Shown piece by piece: positions 1 to 6,697 of a DNA stretch of 13,076 nt. The position numbers were made by a program, and so were the translations under genes. The stretch is from Chloroflexota bacterium (GTDB taxonomy: Bacteria; Chloroflexota; Anaerolineae; 4572-78; J111), in assembly GCA_003694775.1 (NCBI GenBank), contig RFJV01000383.1, positions 1-13,076 of the forward strand, written 5' to 3'. Under the pieces are notes generated by a model. The model saw nothing but the letters and a program-made list of their open reading frames with translations. It did not search any database and was not told where the DNA came from. The stretch's first letter is position 1, and every line of letters begins with the position of its first letter.

Positions 1-48
1 AGTGCGATAGTGCGATAGTGCGATAGTGCGATAGTGCGGGAGTGCGGA
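1..48. repeat. Octamer tandem repeat array before archease
   Basis: The window opens inside an 8-bp tandem array. AGTGCGAT is repeated four times perfectly (1-32), then AGTGCGGG (33-40) and AGTGCGGA (41-48). The last copy runs directly into the archease start codon at 48. The G substitutions in copies five and six create GGGAG at 38-42, the apparent ribosome binding site. The array may extend to the left of the window, so its full copy number is unknown. No promoter can be seen because the upstream sequence is missing. Confidence 0.9.
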
Positions 49-470
49 TGGATAATTCACTGCCAAGAGGGTTTGAAGAAATCGAACACACCGCGGACTG
101 GGCTTTGCGGGTGCGGGGCCGCGACCTGAAGGAACTTCTGCTCAATGCGGCGCGGGGGATGGTCGCCCTGATGATAGACCGGCCCGCCGACCTGCCGGTC
201 GAGGTGGAGCAGGTCATCGAGCTGGAATCCATCGACGCCGAAAGCCTGCTGGTCGACTGGCTCAGCGAGCTGGCTTTCTGGGCCGAAACAGAAATGATTG
301 TCTTCCACCAGTTCGACCTGCACCACGTTACGCCCACCAGCCTCCGGGCGACCGTCCGGGGCGGGCACGCGCCGCACCTGAAGAAGCATATCAAGGCAGT
401 TACCTATCACAACCTGGAAATTGTGCAAACCCCGCAGGGGCTGGAAACGACCATAGTCTTTGATGTGTGA
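48..470 (+). CDS. Archease, RtcB-activating protein
   Basis: Archease is a small metal-binding protein that helps the RNA ligase RtcB form its covalent guanylate intermediate and turn over; it acts in the cytoplasm. From the ATG at 48 it has 140 residues, normal for the family. The family features are visible: the N-terminal EHTAD motif (about residues 12-16), an amphipathic helix with AARGM, the central LLVDWLSEL segment, the late KAVTYHNLEI motif and a C-terminal Asp-Val, whose acidic residue belongs to the metal site in known archeases. The ATG at 48 is preferred because GGGAG lies 5 nt upstream; an in-frame GTG at 42 would add two residues and has no comparable site. rtcB follows 101 bp downstream on the same strand, the usual bacterial and archaeal pairing, which strongly supports the call. 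The family is clear; only the exact start is uncertain. Confidence 0.93.
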   Translation: MDNSLPRGFEEIEHTADWALRVRGRDLKELLLNAARGMVALMIDRPADLPVEVEQVIELESIDAESLLVDWLSELAFWAETEMIVFHQFDLHHVTPTSLRATVRGGHAPHLKKHIKAVTYHNLEIVQTPQGLETTIVFDV

Positions 471-479
471 GTGAGCAGG

Positions 480-517
480 GTAGCAGAGTAGCAGGTAGCA
501 AGGTAGCAAGGTAGCAA
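480..517. repeat. GTAGCA short tandem repeats between archease and rtcB
   Basis: GTAGCA occurs five times, at 480, 488, 495, 503 and 511, with spacings of 8, 7, 8 and 8 bp. The last three copies read GTAGCAAG, GTAGCAAG and GTAGCAA. This is a second 7/8-mer array, unrelated in sequence to the one at 1-48. It lies just after the archease stop and before the hairpin element at 521-557. No coding role is apparent. Confidence 0.85.
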
Positions 518-520
518 CAA

Positions 521-557
521 CGGTAGGGGCGACCCCTTGTGGTCGCCCGGTAGGGGC
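521..557. repeat. Hairpin repeat element (GGGCGACC stem) before rtcB
   Basis: GGGCGACC (527-534) and GGTCGCCC (541-548) form a perfect 8-bp inverted repeat with a 6-nt loop. The 10-mer CGGTAGGGGC occurs at 521-530 and again at 548-557, a direct repeat with a 27-bp period, so the element looks like one full unit plus the start of a second. It resembles the GTAGGGGCGACC-type intergenic repeats that I recall from many environmental bacterial genomes; this was not checked. There is no T-tract, so it is not a typical intrinsic terminator. It sits 14 bp before the rtcB start and could fold in the leader RNA. Confidence 0.8.
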
Positions 558-571
558 TTACGGAGGGACAA

Positions 572-2023
572 ATGGTAGACCGCAAGGATTTCAAGCGTAT
601 CGATAAATTTCTGTACGAAGTCCCGCAGTCTTACCGGGCCGATATGCGGGTTCCGGCCCGCTTCTACGCCGACCCGGAACTGCTGGAAAATACGCTGGGC
701 GATAAAAGCCTGGAGCAGTTGGTCAACACAGCCACCATGCCGGGAATTGTCAAATACGCCCTGGCAATGCCCGATATTCACCAGGGGTATGGATTCCCCA
801 TCGGCGGGGTGATTGCCACCAAACTGCCGGATGGGGTTATCTCTCCGGGGGGAGTCGGGTATGATATCAATTGCGGCGTCCGCTTGCTGGGGACGCACAT
901 CGATAAGGAAGAAGCCGCACCCTACCTGGACGACCTGGCCTCGGCGCTGTACGCCAACTGTCCCAGCGGGGTCGGCAAGGGTGGTAGTGTGAAGCTGAAG
1001 CCGGGTGAGCTGGACCGGCTGGTGGAGGAAGGGGCACGCTGGGCCTTGAGGCGGGGCTTTGCCACCGAGGCAGACCTGGAGCGCACCGAGGAACGCGGCT
1101 GTATCGAGGGGGCAGACGCCGGCAAGGTGAGCCAGCGGGCCAAACGGCGTGGCCTGGAGCAGGTCGGTACGCTGGGTGCGGGCAATCACTTTATTGAAGT
1201 GGATGTAGTGGATGAAGTCTTCGATGAGGAGGCGGCCAACCGGATGGGGCTGGCTCCGGGCCGGCTGGTGGTGCAGATTCACTGCGGCTCGCGAGGCTTT
1301 GGCCATCAGGTCTGCACCGACTACGTAAAGCTGTTCCAGAAAGCCATTCACAAGTACGGCATCCACCTGCCGGACCGGGAGCTGGTCTGCGCGCCGCTGA
1401 GCAGTCCGGAAGGGCAGGACTACCTGGCGGCGATGAAGGCCGCGGCCAACTACGCCTTTGCCAACCGGCAGGTGCTAACGCACCACATCCGGCGCAGTTT
1501 TGAGCAGGCTCTGGCGGGCAAAGTGCGCAACCATCATGTTTTCCAGGTGTACGATATTGCCCACAATATGGCCAAGATTGAGGAGCACGAGATTGACGGC
1601 CAGCGGATGAAAGTGTGCGTCCACCGGAAGGGCGCGACGCGCGCTTTTGGCCCCGGTTCGCCGGTTCTGCCGGATGTTTACCGCGACATCGGCCAGCCGG
1701 TGCTGGTTCCCGGCTCGATGGGTACGGCCAGTTGGGTTCTGCTGGGCACCGCAGGCTCCATGGCACAGACCTTCGGTTCGACCTGCCACGGCGCGGGGCG
1801 GATGATGAGCCGCTCAAAGGCCAAAAAGACGGTCTGGGGTGCGGAACTGCGCCAGGAGCTGGAAGCGGGCGGTATTCACGTGCGGGCCGGGAGCATGTCC
1901 GGTCTGGCGGAGGAGGCGCCCATCGCTTACAAGGACGTGGACCGGGTGGTAGAAGTGGTGCACGGGGCGGGGATTGCCAAAAAGGTGGCCCGGCTGGTCC
2001 CGGTGGCCGTGGTGAAGGGATAG
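572..2023 (+). CDS. rtcB: RNA-splicing ligase RtcB
   Basis: RtcB joins RNA ends carrying 2',3'-cyclic phosphate or 3'-phosphate to 5'-hydroxyl ends, using GTP and Mn2+. It serves tRNA splicing or RNA repair in the cytoplasm. The protein has 483 residues, full length for the archaeal-like form. Conserved blocks appear in order: [13 protein letters not shown] (67-79), [12 protein letters not shown] with metal ligands D98 and C101, [10 protein letters not shown] (H206), VQIHCGSRG (H237), [11 protein letters not shown] (H331), [14 protein letters not shown] (351-364), the guanylated-histidine block [13 protein letters not shown] (H406), and a C-terminal VKG. All expected metal and catalytic residues are present, so it should be active. 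GGAGG at 562-566 lies 5 nt before the ATG. Archease is upstream in the same direction. No RtcR-type sigma54 regulator is visible. The stop is 12 bp from the stop of the convergent gene at 2036-2629. Confidence 0.97.
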   Translation: MVDRKDFKRIDKFLYEVPQSYRADMRVPARFYADPELLENTLGDKSLEQLVNTATMPGIVKYALAMPDIHQGYGFPIGGVIATKLPDGVISPGGVGYDINCGVRLLGTHIDKEEAAPYLDDLASALYANCPSGVGKGGSVKLKPGELDRLVEEGARWALRRGFATEADLERTEERGCIEGADAGKVSQRAKRRGLEQVGTLGAGNHFIEVDVVDEVFDEEAANRMGLAPGRLVVQIHCGSRGFGHQVCTDYVKLFQKAIHKYGIHLPDRELVCAPLSSPEGQDYLAAMKAAANYAFANRQVLTHHIRRSFEQALAGKVRNHHVFQVYDIAHNMAKIEEHEIDGQRMKVCVHRKGATRAFGPGSPVLPDVYRDIGQPVLVPGSMGTASWVLLGTAGSMAQTFGSTCHGAGRMMSRSKAKKTVWGAELRQELEAGGIHVRAGSMSGLAEEAPIAYKDVDRVVEVVHGAGIAKKVARLVPVAVVKG

Positions 2024-2024
2024 G

Positions 2025-2043
2025 CCGCCAGCGAGTCAGGCGG
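2025..2043. terminator. Possible hairpin between convergent stops
   Basis: CCGCC (2025-2029) and GGCGG (2039-2043) can pair across a 9-nt loop exactly where rtcB and the - strand gene converge; the - strand stop codon lies in the loop and stem base. There is no T-run on either side, so it is at best a weak or factor-dependent bidirectional terminator. Confidence 0.25.
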
Positions 2044-2629
2044 GGGGCGGTGCGGCAGACTGCTGGTTCAGCCAGTCCAGGAGCTGGGCCACTGCCCAGC
2101 GGTGCCGCGGCGACAGGTCATCCAGGACATGCCGCTGTCGCTCCCCGGCCAGGATTTTCCGCAGGGCCAGCCCCAGGGCGCGCACGTCGGACGGAACACG
2201 CTCGTCTTCTGCCAGCTGGCCGGTAAAGTTCCACAACTGCTGCCACAGCAGAACCTCGCCGGAGCAGGCTTCGGCCACCTTTTCTACCAGCTCTTCAAAG
2301 CTGAGTTCCTGCCGGGGCAGGTCATCAGTATCCGGTAGCGGGGCCTCAATCTGCTCCAGCACCTCCCACAGCACTTCGGCGTAGGCGGGGGTCAGTGTTT
2401 CGGCCAGGCTGATAGGGTCCCGCTCTCCCTGGATTACCCGGTAAAGGGCGCGGGCCAGGGCGCGGGCGTCATCCGGGGCCAGATTGCTGTTGGCTATCTG
2501 CAGGAGAGGCAGGGTTGCCTGTCCCGCGGGAATAATGCCCTTGGCCGCGGCAACGGTCAGCGCGGCCATTTTTTCTATTTTCTCCTGGTCCTCTCCGGAG
2601 GAAGAGGGTATCGCTTCAGGTGTCGTCAT
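2036..2629 (-). CDS. Hypothetical helical protein with duplicated ~80-aa unit
   Basis: I do not recognise a named family. The product has 197 residues, is acidic, has no signal peptide or membrane segment, and is predicted mostly helical from its Leu/Ala/Glu pattern. It is built of two related halves, roughly residues 15-95 and 112-190. Each starts with EKMA or EKVA, reaches an (S/D)D(A/V)RAL..AL block, continues with RVIQGER or KILAGER, and ends in an L(T/S)P.....V...L segment. The GER(D)-L..L(T/S)P signature resembles a small helical unit I recall at the edges of multidomain proteins in Chloroflexota, but this is unverified. The linker (96-111) is rich in Pro and Asp. GGAG lies 11 nt before the ATG. 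A - strand promoter candidate lies at 2659-2688. Codon use looks like that of its neighbours, so the frame is believable. Function unknown; a protein-binding scaffold is possible. Confidence 0.8.
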   Translation of the reverse strand: MTTPEAIPSSSGEDQEKIEKMAALTVAAAKGIIPAGQATLPLLQIANSNLAPDDARALARALYRVIQGERDPISLAETLTPAYAEVLWEVLEQIEAPLPDTDDLPRQELSFEELVEKVAEACSGEVLLWQQLWNFTGQLAEDERVPSDVRALGLALRKILAGERQRHVLDDLSPRHRWAVAQLLDWLNQQSAAPPPA

Positions 2630-2637
2630 AATATTTA

Positions 2638-2666
2638 TTGCTCCAACCGGGCTTTTTTAGTATAAT
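2638..2666 (+). promoter_or_regulatory. Sigma70-type promoter for the GAF kinase gene
   Basis: A perfect -10 TATAAT (2661-2666) is preceded at 17 bp by TTGCTC (2638-2643), which keeps the TTG of a -35 box. It would start transcription near 2673, leaving a leader of about 119 nt before the gene at 2792. The leader contains the palindrome at 2735-2751. Confidence 0.6.
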
Positions 2667-2688
2667 GGCAGATACTGTATTTGCCCAA
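2659..2688 (-). promoter_or_regulatory. Overlapping divergent promoter for the 197-aa gene
   Basis: Read on the - strand, TTGGGC (2688-2683) is followed after 18 bp by TATACT (2664-2659). Transcription would start near 2652, about 23 nt before the start codon at 2629. Its -10 shares bases 2661-2664 with the + strand TATAAT, so the two promoters cannot be occupied at the same time. Confidence 0.45.
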
Positions 2689-2718
2689 TTCACCGACCCT
2701 GAATCTCTCGCTCGCCGA

Positions 2719-2765
2719 CTGCTTCATCGGGTGCGTCCAAAATTTTTGGACAGACCTGCTTCATC
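2719..2765. promoter_or_regulatory. Palindromic operator candidate flanked by direct repeats
   Basis: GTCCAAAATTTTTGGAC (2735-2751) is an 8-bp perfect inverted repeat around one central base, AT-rich in an otherwise GC-rich region. It is bracketed by the identical 10-mer CTGCTTCATC at 2719-2728 and 2756-2765, 37 bp apart. The palindrome is too tight to make a good RNA hairpin, so a dimeric DNA-binding protein is the better reading. It lies downstream of the + promoter, where a bound repressor could block elongation into the kinase gene. Confidence 0.5.
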
Positions 2766-2791
2766 CGTCTATCATAAAACAGGATGTTTAG

Positions 2792-4780
2792 ATGAATAAA
2801 CGCCCGGCAACGACCGCTTTGGAAGCAGACGTGGAAGAGCTGTTAGCCAGGGCTAACCGCCAGGCCAGGCTGTTAAGGGCCGCGGCCCAGGTTAGCCGGA
2901 ATATCTCTTCTATTCTGGACCCGGAAGACCTGCTGGCCCGCACCGTAGACATTATTTGCGATGAGTACGGTTTTTACTATGCCGGGATTTTCCTGATAGA
3001 GCGGCTGGAGGACGGCCAGGACTGGGCCGTGCTCAAGGCCGGTCGGGGAGAGGCAGGACGCCAGCTTCTGGCTCGCCAGCATAAACTGCTGGTCGGTGGG
3101 AATTCAATGATAGGGATGTGCACGGCTCTGAACCAGGCCCGGATTGCCCTGGATGTGGATGCCGAGTACGCCTGGTATCCCAATCCTTTCCTGCCCCATA
3201 CCCGCTCCGAAATGGCCCTCCCCCTCTCCATTGGCCCCGAAGTCATCGGCGCCCTGACCGTCCAAAGCACCGAAGAAGCCGCCTTTACCGAAGAAGATAT
3301 CGCCTCTCTCCAGGCCATGGCCGACCAGTTGGCCGTTGCCATCAACAACGCCCGCCTGCACAAGCAGAATGAACAGCTTTTTTACCAGGCCTCCCGGCGG
3401 GCCGTCTTGCTCCGCGCCGGCGCGGAGGTCAGCCGGAATATCTCCGCCATTCTGGACCTGGATGTCCTGCTGTCCAGCACCGTCTACATTATCTGCGAGG
3501 AATACCGGTTCGACTTTGCCGCGATTTTCCTGGTAGAAAATACCCCGGCTGACGATAACCAGCCGTGGGCCGTTCTCCGGGCCGCCCGCGGCGAGGCCGG
3601 ACGCCGGCTGGTCGAGCAGGGATACCGTTTGCCGGTTGGCGGCGAAACGGTGGTGGGACAGGTAGCAGCAGAAGGGGAGGCCCGAATTTTGCTGGCAGAC
3701 GAAGATACCCAGACCGGGCAGGATGACCCTTTCCTGCCCGGTACTCGGTCGCGGCTGGCTCTTCCCCTGATTGTGCAGGATAATGTCATCGGTGTCTTGC
3801 TGGTGCAGAGCCGGGAAGCGGAAGCTTTTCTGCAGGAGGATATTTCTTCTCTGCAGATTATGGCCGACCAGCTTGCTGTGGCCATCAACAACGCCCGTTT
3901 GCTCCAGCGGCTGGAGCAAACCCACCAGGAACTGCTTCGCCACCGCACCTATCAAACCATTGCCGCGGCCACCGGTGAAACCATCCATTGGGTGGGCAAC
4001 AAGGCCGCGCCCATTCCGGCCTGCGTGGAGCGTTTGCGCGAAGACGTGGCCCGCTTCATCATCCTGGCCGGAGATTTGCTGACCGGCCACAATCTGGTCG
4101 ACCCGCCCGCGGCGCAGACCATCCTCCGCGCTTACGAGCATCTGCAACAGCATTACCCCCGGCTGGTTGATGCCGCCCACCGGCTTCAGCAGTTGCCGCC
4201 GGAAAAATGGCCCCAACTGCTGAATATCGAGTCGGTTCTGGAAGACCTGGACATCATCGAGGACAGCAGTAAGACCATCCTCAAAATCAAGGAGGACCTG
4301 ATTGGCCCCGCCCGGCAGATGAAGTTTGCCGCGGAAGACATCGAGGCTGTTGTCCGGGAAAATGTGCGCAGTTTTGGCCTGCCGCCGCAGATGGTCACCC
4401 TGACGGTTGAAAAGGACCTGCCGCCGGTAAAGATTGACCGCATTCAGATGGGGCGGGTTATCACCAACCTGGTCAAAAACGCCCTGGAGGCAATGGACGG
4501 CCAGCCGGAGCCGCGGCTGAAAGTGGCTATCCGCCGCGAGGGCGACCGCTTTGTCCGCATCGACATTACCGATAACGGCTGTGGTATCCCCCCGGAGGAA
4601 CTGACCAAAATCTGGATGACCTTCCACACCAGCAAGGGCGACCGCGGCGGGACCGGTCTGGGCCTGCCTGCCTGCCTGCAAATTATGGAGCGCATGCAGG
4701 GCAGAATCGGTGTGACCAGCCAGGTAGGCGTGGGGTCTACGTTTACCTTACATGTGCCGGTCTACCGGTCTGCCGGTTAG
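2792..4780 (+). CDS. Soluble GAF-GAF sensor histidine kinase, variant H-box
   Basis: This is a cytoplasmic histidine kinase of 662 residues with no membrane segment. The order is a short N-terminal helix (11-35), GAF domain 1 (about 41-187), a linking helix, GAF domain 2 (about 217-368), a coiled-coil stretch (370-390), the phospho-acceptor region and a GHKL ATPase. The acceptor motif is TIHWVGNKAAPI with H399 in place of the usual HELRTPL. A helical stretch of about 110 residues, longer than a normal dimerisation hairpin, follows and ends in KIKEDLIGPAR. The ATPase is complete: N-box NLVKNALEAM (559-568), G1 DNGCGIP (594-600), the FHTSK lid segment (611-615), G2 GGTGLGL (619-625) and a final GSTFTLHVP strand. 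GAF1 closely matches the GAF of the next gene; GAF2 is more diverged and probably senses something else. AGGA lies 7 nt before the ATG. The ligands are unknown. Confidence 0.92.
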   Translation: MNKRPATTALEADVEELLARANRQARLLRAAAQVSRNISSILDPEDLLARTVDIICDEYGFYYAGIFLIERLEDGQDWAVLKAGRGEAGRQLLARQHKLLVGGNSMIGMCTALNQARIALDVDAEYAWYPNPFLPHTRSEMALPLSIGPEVIGALTVQSTEEAAFTEEDIASLQAMADQLAVAINNARLHKQNEQLFYQASRRAVLLRAGAEVSRNISAILDLDVLLSSTVYIICEEYRFDFAAIFLVENTPADDNQPWAVLRAARGEAGRRLVEQGYRLPVGGETVVGQVAAEGEARILLADEDTQTGQDDPFLPGTRSRLALPLIVQDNVIGVLLVQSREAEAFLQEDISSLQIMADQLAVAINNARLLQRLEQTHQELLRHRTYQTIAAATGETIHWVGNKAAPIPACVERLREDVARFIILAGDLLTGHNLVDPPAAQTILRAYEHLQQHYPRLVDAAHRLQQLPPEKWPQLLNIESVLEDLDIIEDSSKTILKIKEDLIGPARQMKFAAEDIEAVVRENVRSFGLPPQMVTLTVEKDLPPVKIDRIQMGRVITNLVKNALEAMDGQPEPRLKVAIRREGDRFVRIDITDNGCGIPPEELTKIWMTFHTSKGDRGGTGLGLPACLQIMERMQGRIGVTSQVGVGSTFTLHVPVYRSAG

Positions 4781-4785
4781 CCTCG

Positions 4786-4805
4786 CCTGCCGGGTCACGG
4801 CGGGG
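4786..4805 (+). terminator. Weak hairpin after the first kinase gene
   Basis: CCTGCCG (4786-4792) can pair with CGGCGGG (4798-4804) across a 5-nt loop, with one G-T pair. It is followed by GTTTGG rather than a T-run, so any termination would be partial. Its position just before the promoter candidate at 4807-4835 fits a transcription-unit boundary. Confidence 0.3.
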
Positions 4806-4806
4806 T

Positions 4807-4835
4807 TTGGCAAATTGTGGGGCCTGTATTATCAT
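4807..4835 (+). promoter_or_regulatory. Sigma70-type promoter for the second kinase operon
   Basis: TTGGCA (4807-4812) and TATCAT (4830-4835) are separated by 17 bp; each differs from consensus at one position. The predicted start is near 4842, about 35 nt before the kinase start. It would drive the genes from 4877 to 9331 independently of the upstream kinase. An AT-rich stretch (4838-4862) follows. Confidence 0.6.
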
Positions 4836-4876
4836 TTGGGATATAAAACTCACAAACTCAAAAGGGACATCGCTTG

Positions 4877-6685
4877 ATGGATTCCGCACGTTGGGAAGAA
4901 CAAGTTACACTGGAACAGGCGCTCCGCCGGGCCAGGCTGTTAGCCGCCGCCGCGGAGGTCAGCCAGAACATTACCCGGATACTCAATCTGGATGAACTGC
5001 TTCCCAGAACCGTTGACATCATTTGCGAAACTTACGGTTTCTACTATGCCGGTATTTTTCTGCTGGACGAAACCGGCGAGTTCGCCGTTCTGAAAGCCGG
5101 TCGGGGGGAGCCGGGCCGGTTGATGGTGGAAAACAACCACAAGCTGGCCGTCGGCGGGTCGTCAATGATAGGCATGTGTACGGCCCGTAATGAGGCGCGC
5201 ATCTCCCTGGATGTGGATACCGAACAGATGTGGTATCCCAACCCCCTTTTGCCCGATACCCGCTCGGAGATGGCCTTGCCGCTGGCTGTGGGCGGCAAAG
5301 TCATCGGCGCGCTGACGGTGCAGAGCACCGAAGCCGCGGCCTTTTCCGAGGAGGATATTTCTTCTCTGCAGGCGCTGGCAAACCAGCTAGCCATTGCCAT
5401 CGACAATGCCCGCCAGCGCCAGGAACTGGAAGAAACGTACGCCGAACTCGTCCGGGCCAAAACGTTTGAGGCCATTGCCTCGGCCACCGGCGACGCCATC
5501 CACTGGATTGGCAACAAGGCCGAACCCATCGGCAGTGCCGTGGCCCGGGTTCGCCGCGATGTGGAAACTCTGGTGTGCGCGGTGGCGCAGTTGCTTCGCA
5601 CCGCGCCGGAAGAACTCCGCCAGCATCCGCTGGCCCAACTGCTGTTCGACGAGGCCGATATGCTGGCGGTTCGCCAGCCTTACCTCCTCGATGTGGCCGC
5701 CGGCCTGCTCCAGCAGTCCCCCGACAAACTGGCCCGCACCCTGAGTACAGAGTCCATCCTGGAAGACCTGGACATCATCAACGAGGCCGCCCGGCTCATT
5801 ATGAAGGTCAAGGAGGAGTACATCGGCCCGGCTCGTGAGCAGGCCCCTCGCCCCACAATGGCCGATGATGTTCTGGAAGATGCCCTGACTCTGCTGAATC
5901 CCCCGGCAGAGCAGGTCAGCCTGACCCTTGCCCCAGACCTGCCCCTGGTTCTGGCCGACCCGCCCCAGCTTCACCGGGTTTTCCAGAACGTTCTGCGCAA
6001 TGCCCTGGAGGCCGTGGAGGGTATGCCCGACCCGCGCCTATCCGTTACCTTCCGGCTCGACAGCCAGGAGCAGTTTGTGCTGGTTGACGTGGCCGATAAC
6101 GGGCCGGGTATTCCTGCCGAGGCCCTGGAGAAAATCTGGGTGGCTTTCCACACCACCAAAGACGTGCGCCGCCATTCCGGGTTGGGACTGCCGGCCTGCC
6201 GGCTGATTTTGGAGCATATCGGCGGGCAGATTTCTGTTTCCAGCCAGCCGGGACAGGGAACCGTATTCACCATTGCCCTGCCGGTGTACCGTCCGGCTTC
6301 TGCCGGGCCGCTGTTGGAAACGGGGCGGGGCAAAATTCTGCTGGTGGATGACTTTGACCACTGGCGCGATTTTGCCGCCGATGTTCTGCGCCAGGCCGGT
6401 TACAAAGTTTATGTGACCCCCGAATCGTACCGCTGTACCCGCTACAACGGCTACGATTTGATTCTGGTTGATGACATCCTCCGCCATACCGACGCCCTGG
6501 ACGTACTGGCTCATCTGAAAGCGGAAAACGCCCTGGACAAAACAATAGTGGTTACATCCAATCCCCGGCTGGAGCGGGTCAAACAGCAAAAACAGCTTGG
6601 CCTGCCGGATGTCCAGCCCAAGCCGTATACCACCGCCGAACTGCTCCGCTTTGTCCGGCGGGCGTTAGCTTCCGTAGGCGGATAA
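4877..6685 (+). CDS. GAF histidine kinase fused to receiver domain (hybrid)
   Basis: This is a soluble hybrid histidine kinase, 602 residues from the ATG. It has one GAF domain (about 31-177), a helical linker, the variant acceptor motif AIHWIGNKAEPI with H209, a helical segment ending in KVKEEYIGPAR (310-320), and a GHKL ATPase with N-box NVLRNALEAV (371-380), G1 DNGPGIP and FHTTK. The G2 box reads HSGLGLPA. A receiver domain follows (486-600) with acidic residues D491 and D492, the phospho-acceptor D532, T560 and K582. Its GAF and kinase core are paralogous to the preceding gene, with shared blocks such as YGFYYAGIFL, SMIGMCTA and TRSEMALPL, so a tandem duplication is likely; this copy lacks the second GAF and gained a receiver. 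A TTG three bases upstream (4874) is an alternative start, closer to the AAGGGA site at 4862-4867. The next gene is 12 bp downstream. Confidence 0.92.
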   Translation: MDSARWEEQVTLEQALRRARLLAAAAEVSQNITRILNLDELLPRTVDIICETYGFYYAGIFLLDETGEFAVLKAGRGEPGRLMVENNHKLAVGGSSMIGMCTARNEARISLDVDTEQMWYPNPLLPDTRSEMALPLAVGGKVIGALTVQSTEAAAFSEEDISSLQALANQLAIAIDNARQRQELEETYAELVRAKTFEAIASATGDAIHWIGNKAEPIGSAVARVRRDVETLVCAVAQLLRTAPEELRQHPLAQLLFDEADMLAVRQPYLLDVAAGLLQQSPDKLARTLSTESILEDLDIINEAARLIMKVKEEYIGPAREQAPRPTMADDVLEDALTLLNPPAEQVSLTLAPDLPLVLADPPQLHRVFQNVLRNALEAVEGMPDPRLSVTFRLDSQEQFVLVDVADNGPGIPAEALEKIWVAFHTTKDVRRHSGLGLPACRLILEHIGGQISVSSQPGQGTVFTIALPVYRPASAGPLLETGRGKILLVDDFDHWRDFAADVLRQAGYKVYVTPESYRCTRYNGYDLILVDDILRHTDALDVLAHLKAENALDKTIVVTSNPRLERVKQQKQLGLPDVQPKPYTTAELLRFVRRALASVGG

Positions 6686-6697
6686 TCCGGAGACATC

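Noticed and set aside
407..1366. A 319-codon - strand frame crossing the archease end and rtcB
   Set aside because: It covers the repeat-rich intergenic region and is antisense to conserved RtcB blocks; no start context or domain supports it.
1615..2226. A + strand frame overlapping the end of rtcB
   Set aside because: It is out of frame with rtcB, overlaps the convergent gene, and its translation is Gly/Arg-rich without a domain.
2649..2658. GGGC followed by seven T as an intrinsic terminator
   Set aside because: No stem can be formed immediately upstream; the T-run is the spacer of the + promoter.
3104..4681. A 525-codon open frame on the - strand opposite the first kinase
   Set aside because: Same antisense artefact; the + strand frame has GAF and ATPase motifs along its full length.
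4757..4780. Three CCGGTyxx octamers at the 3' end of the first kinase
   Set aside because: They encode the C-terminal VYRSAG tail, which has a counterpart (VYRPASAG) in the paralogue, so protein conservation plus codon bias is enough to explain them.
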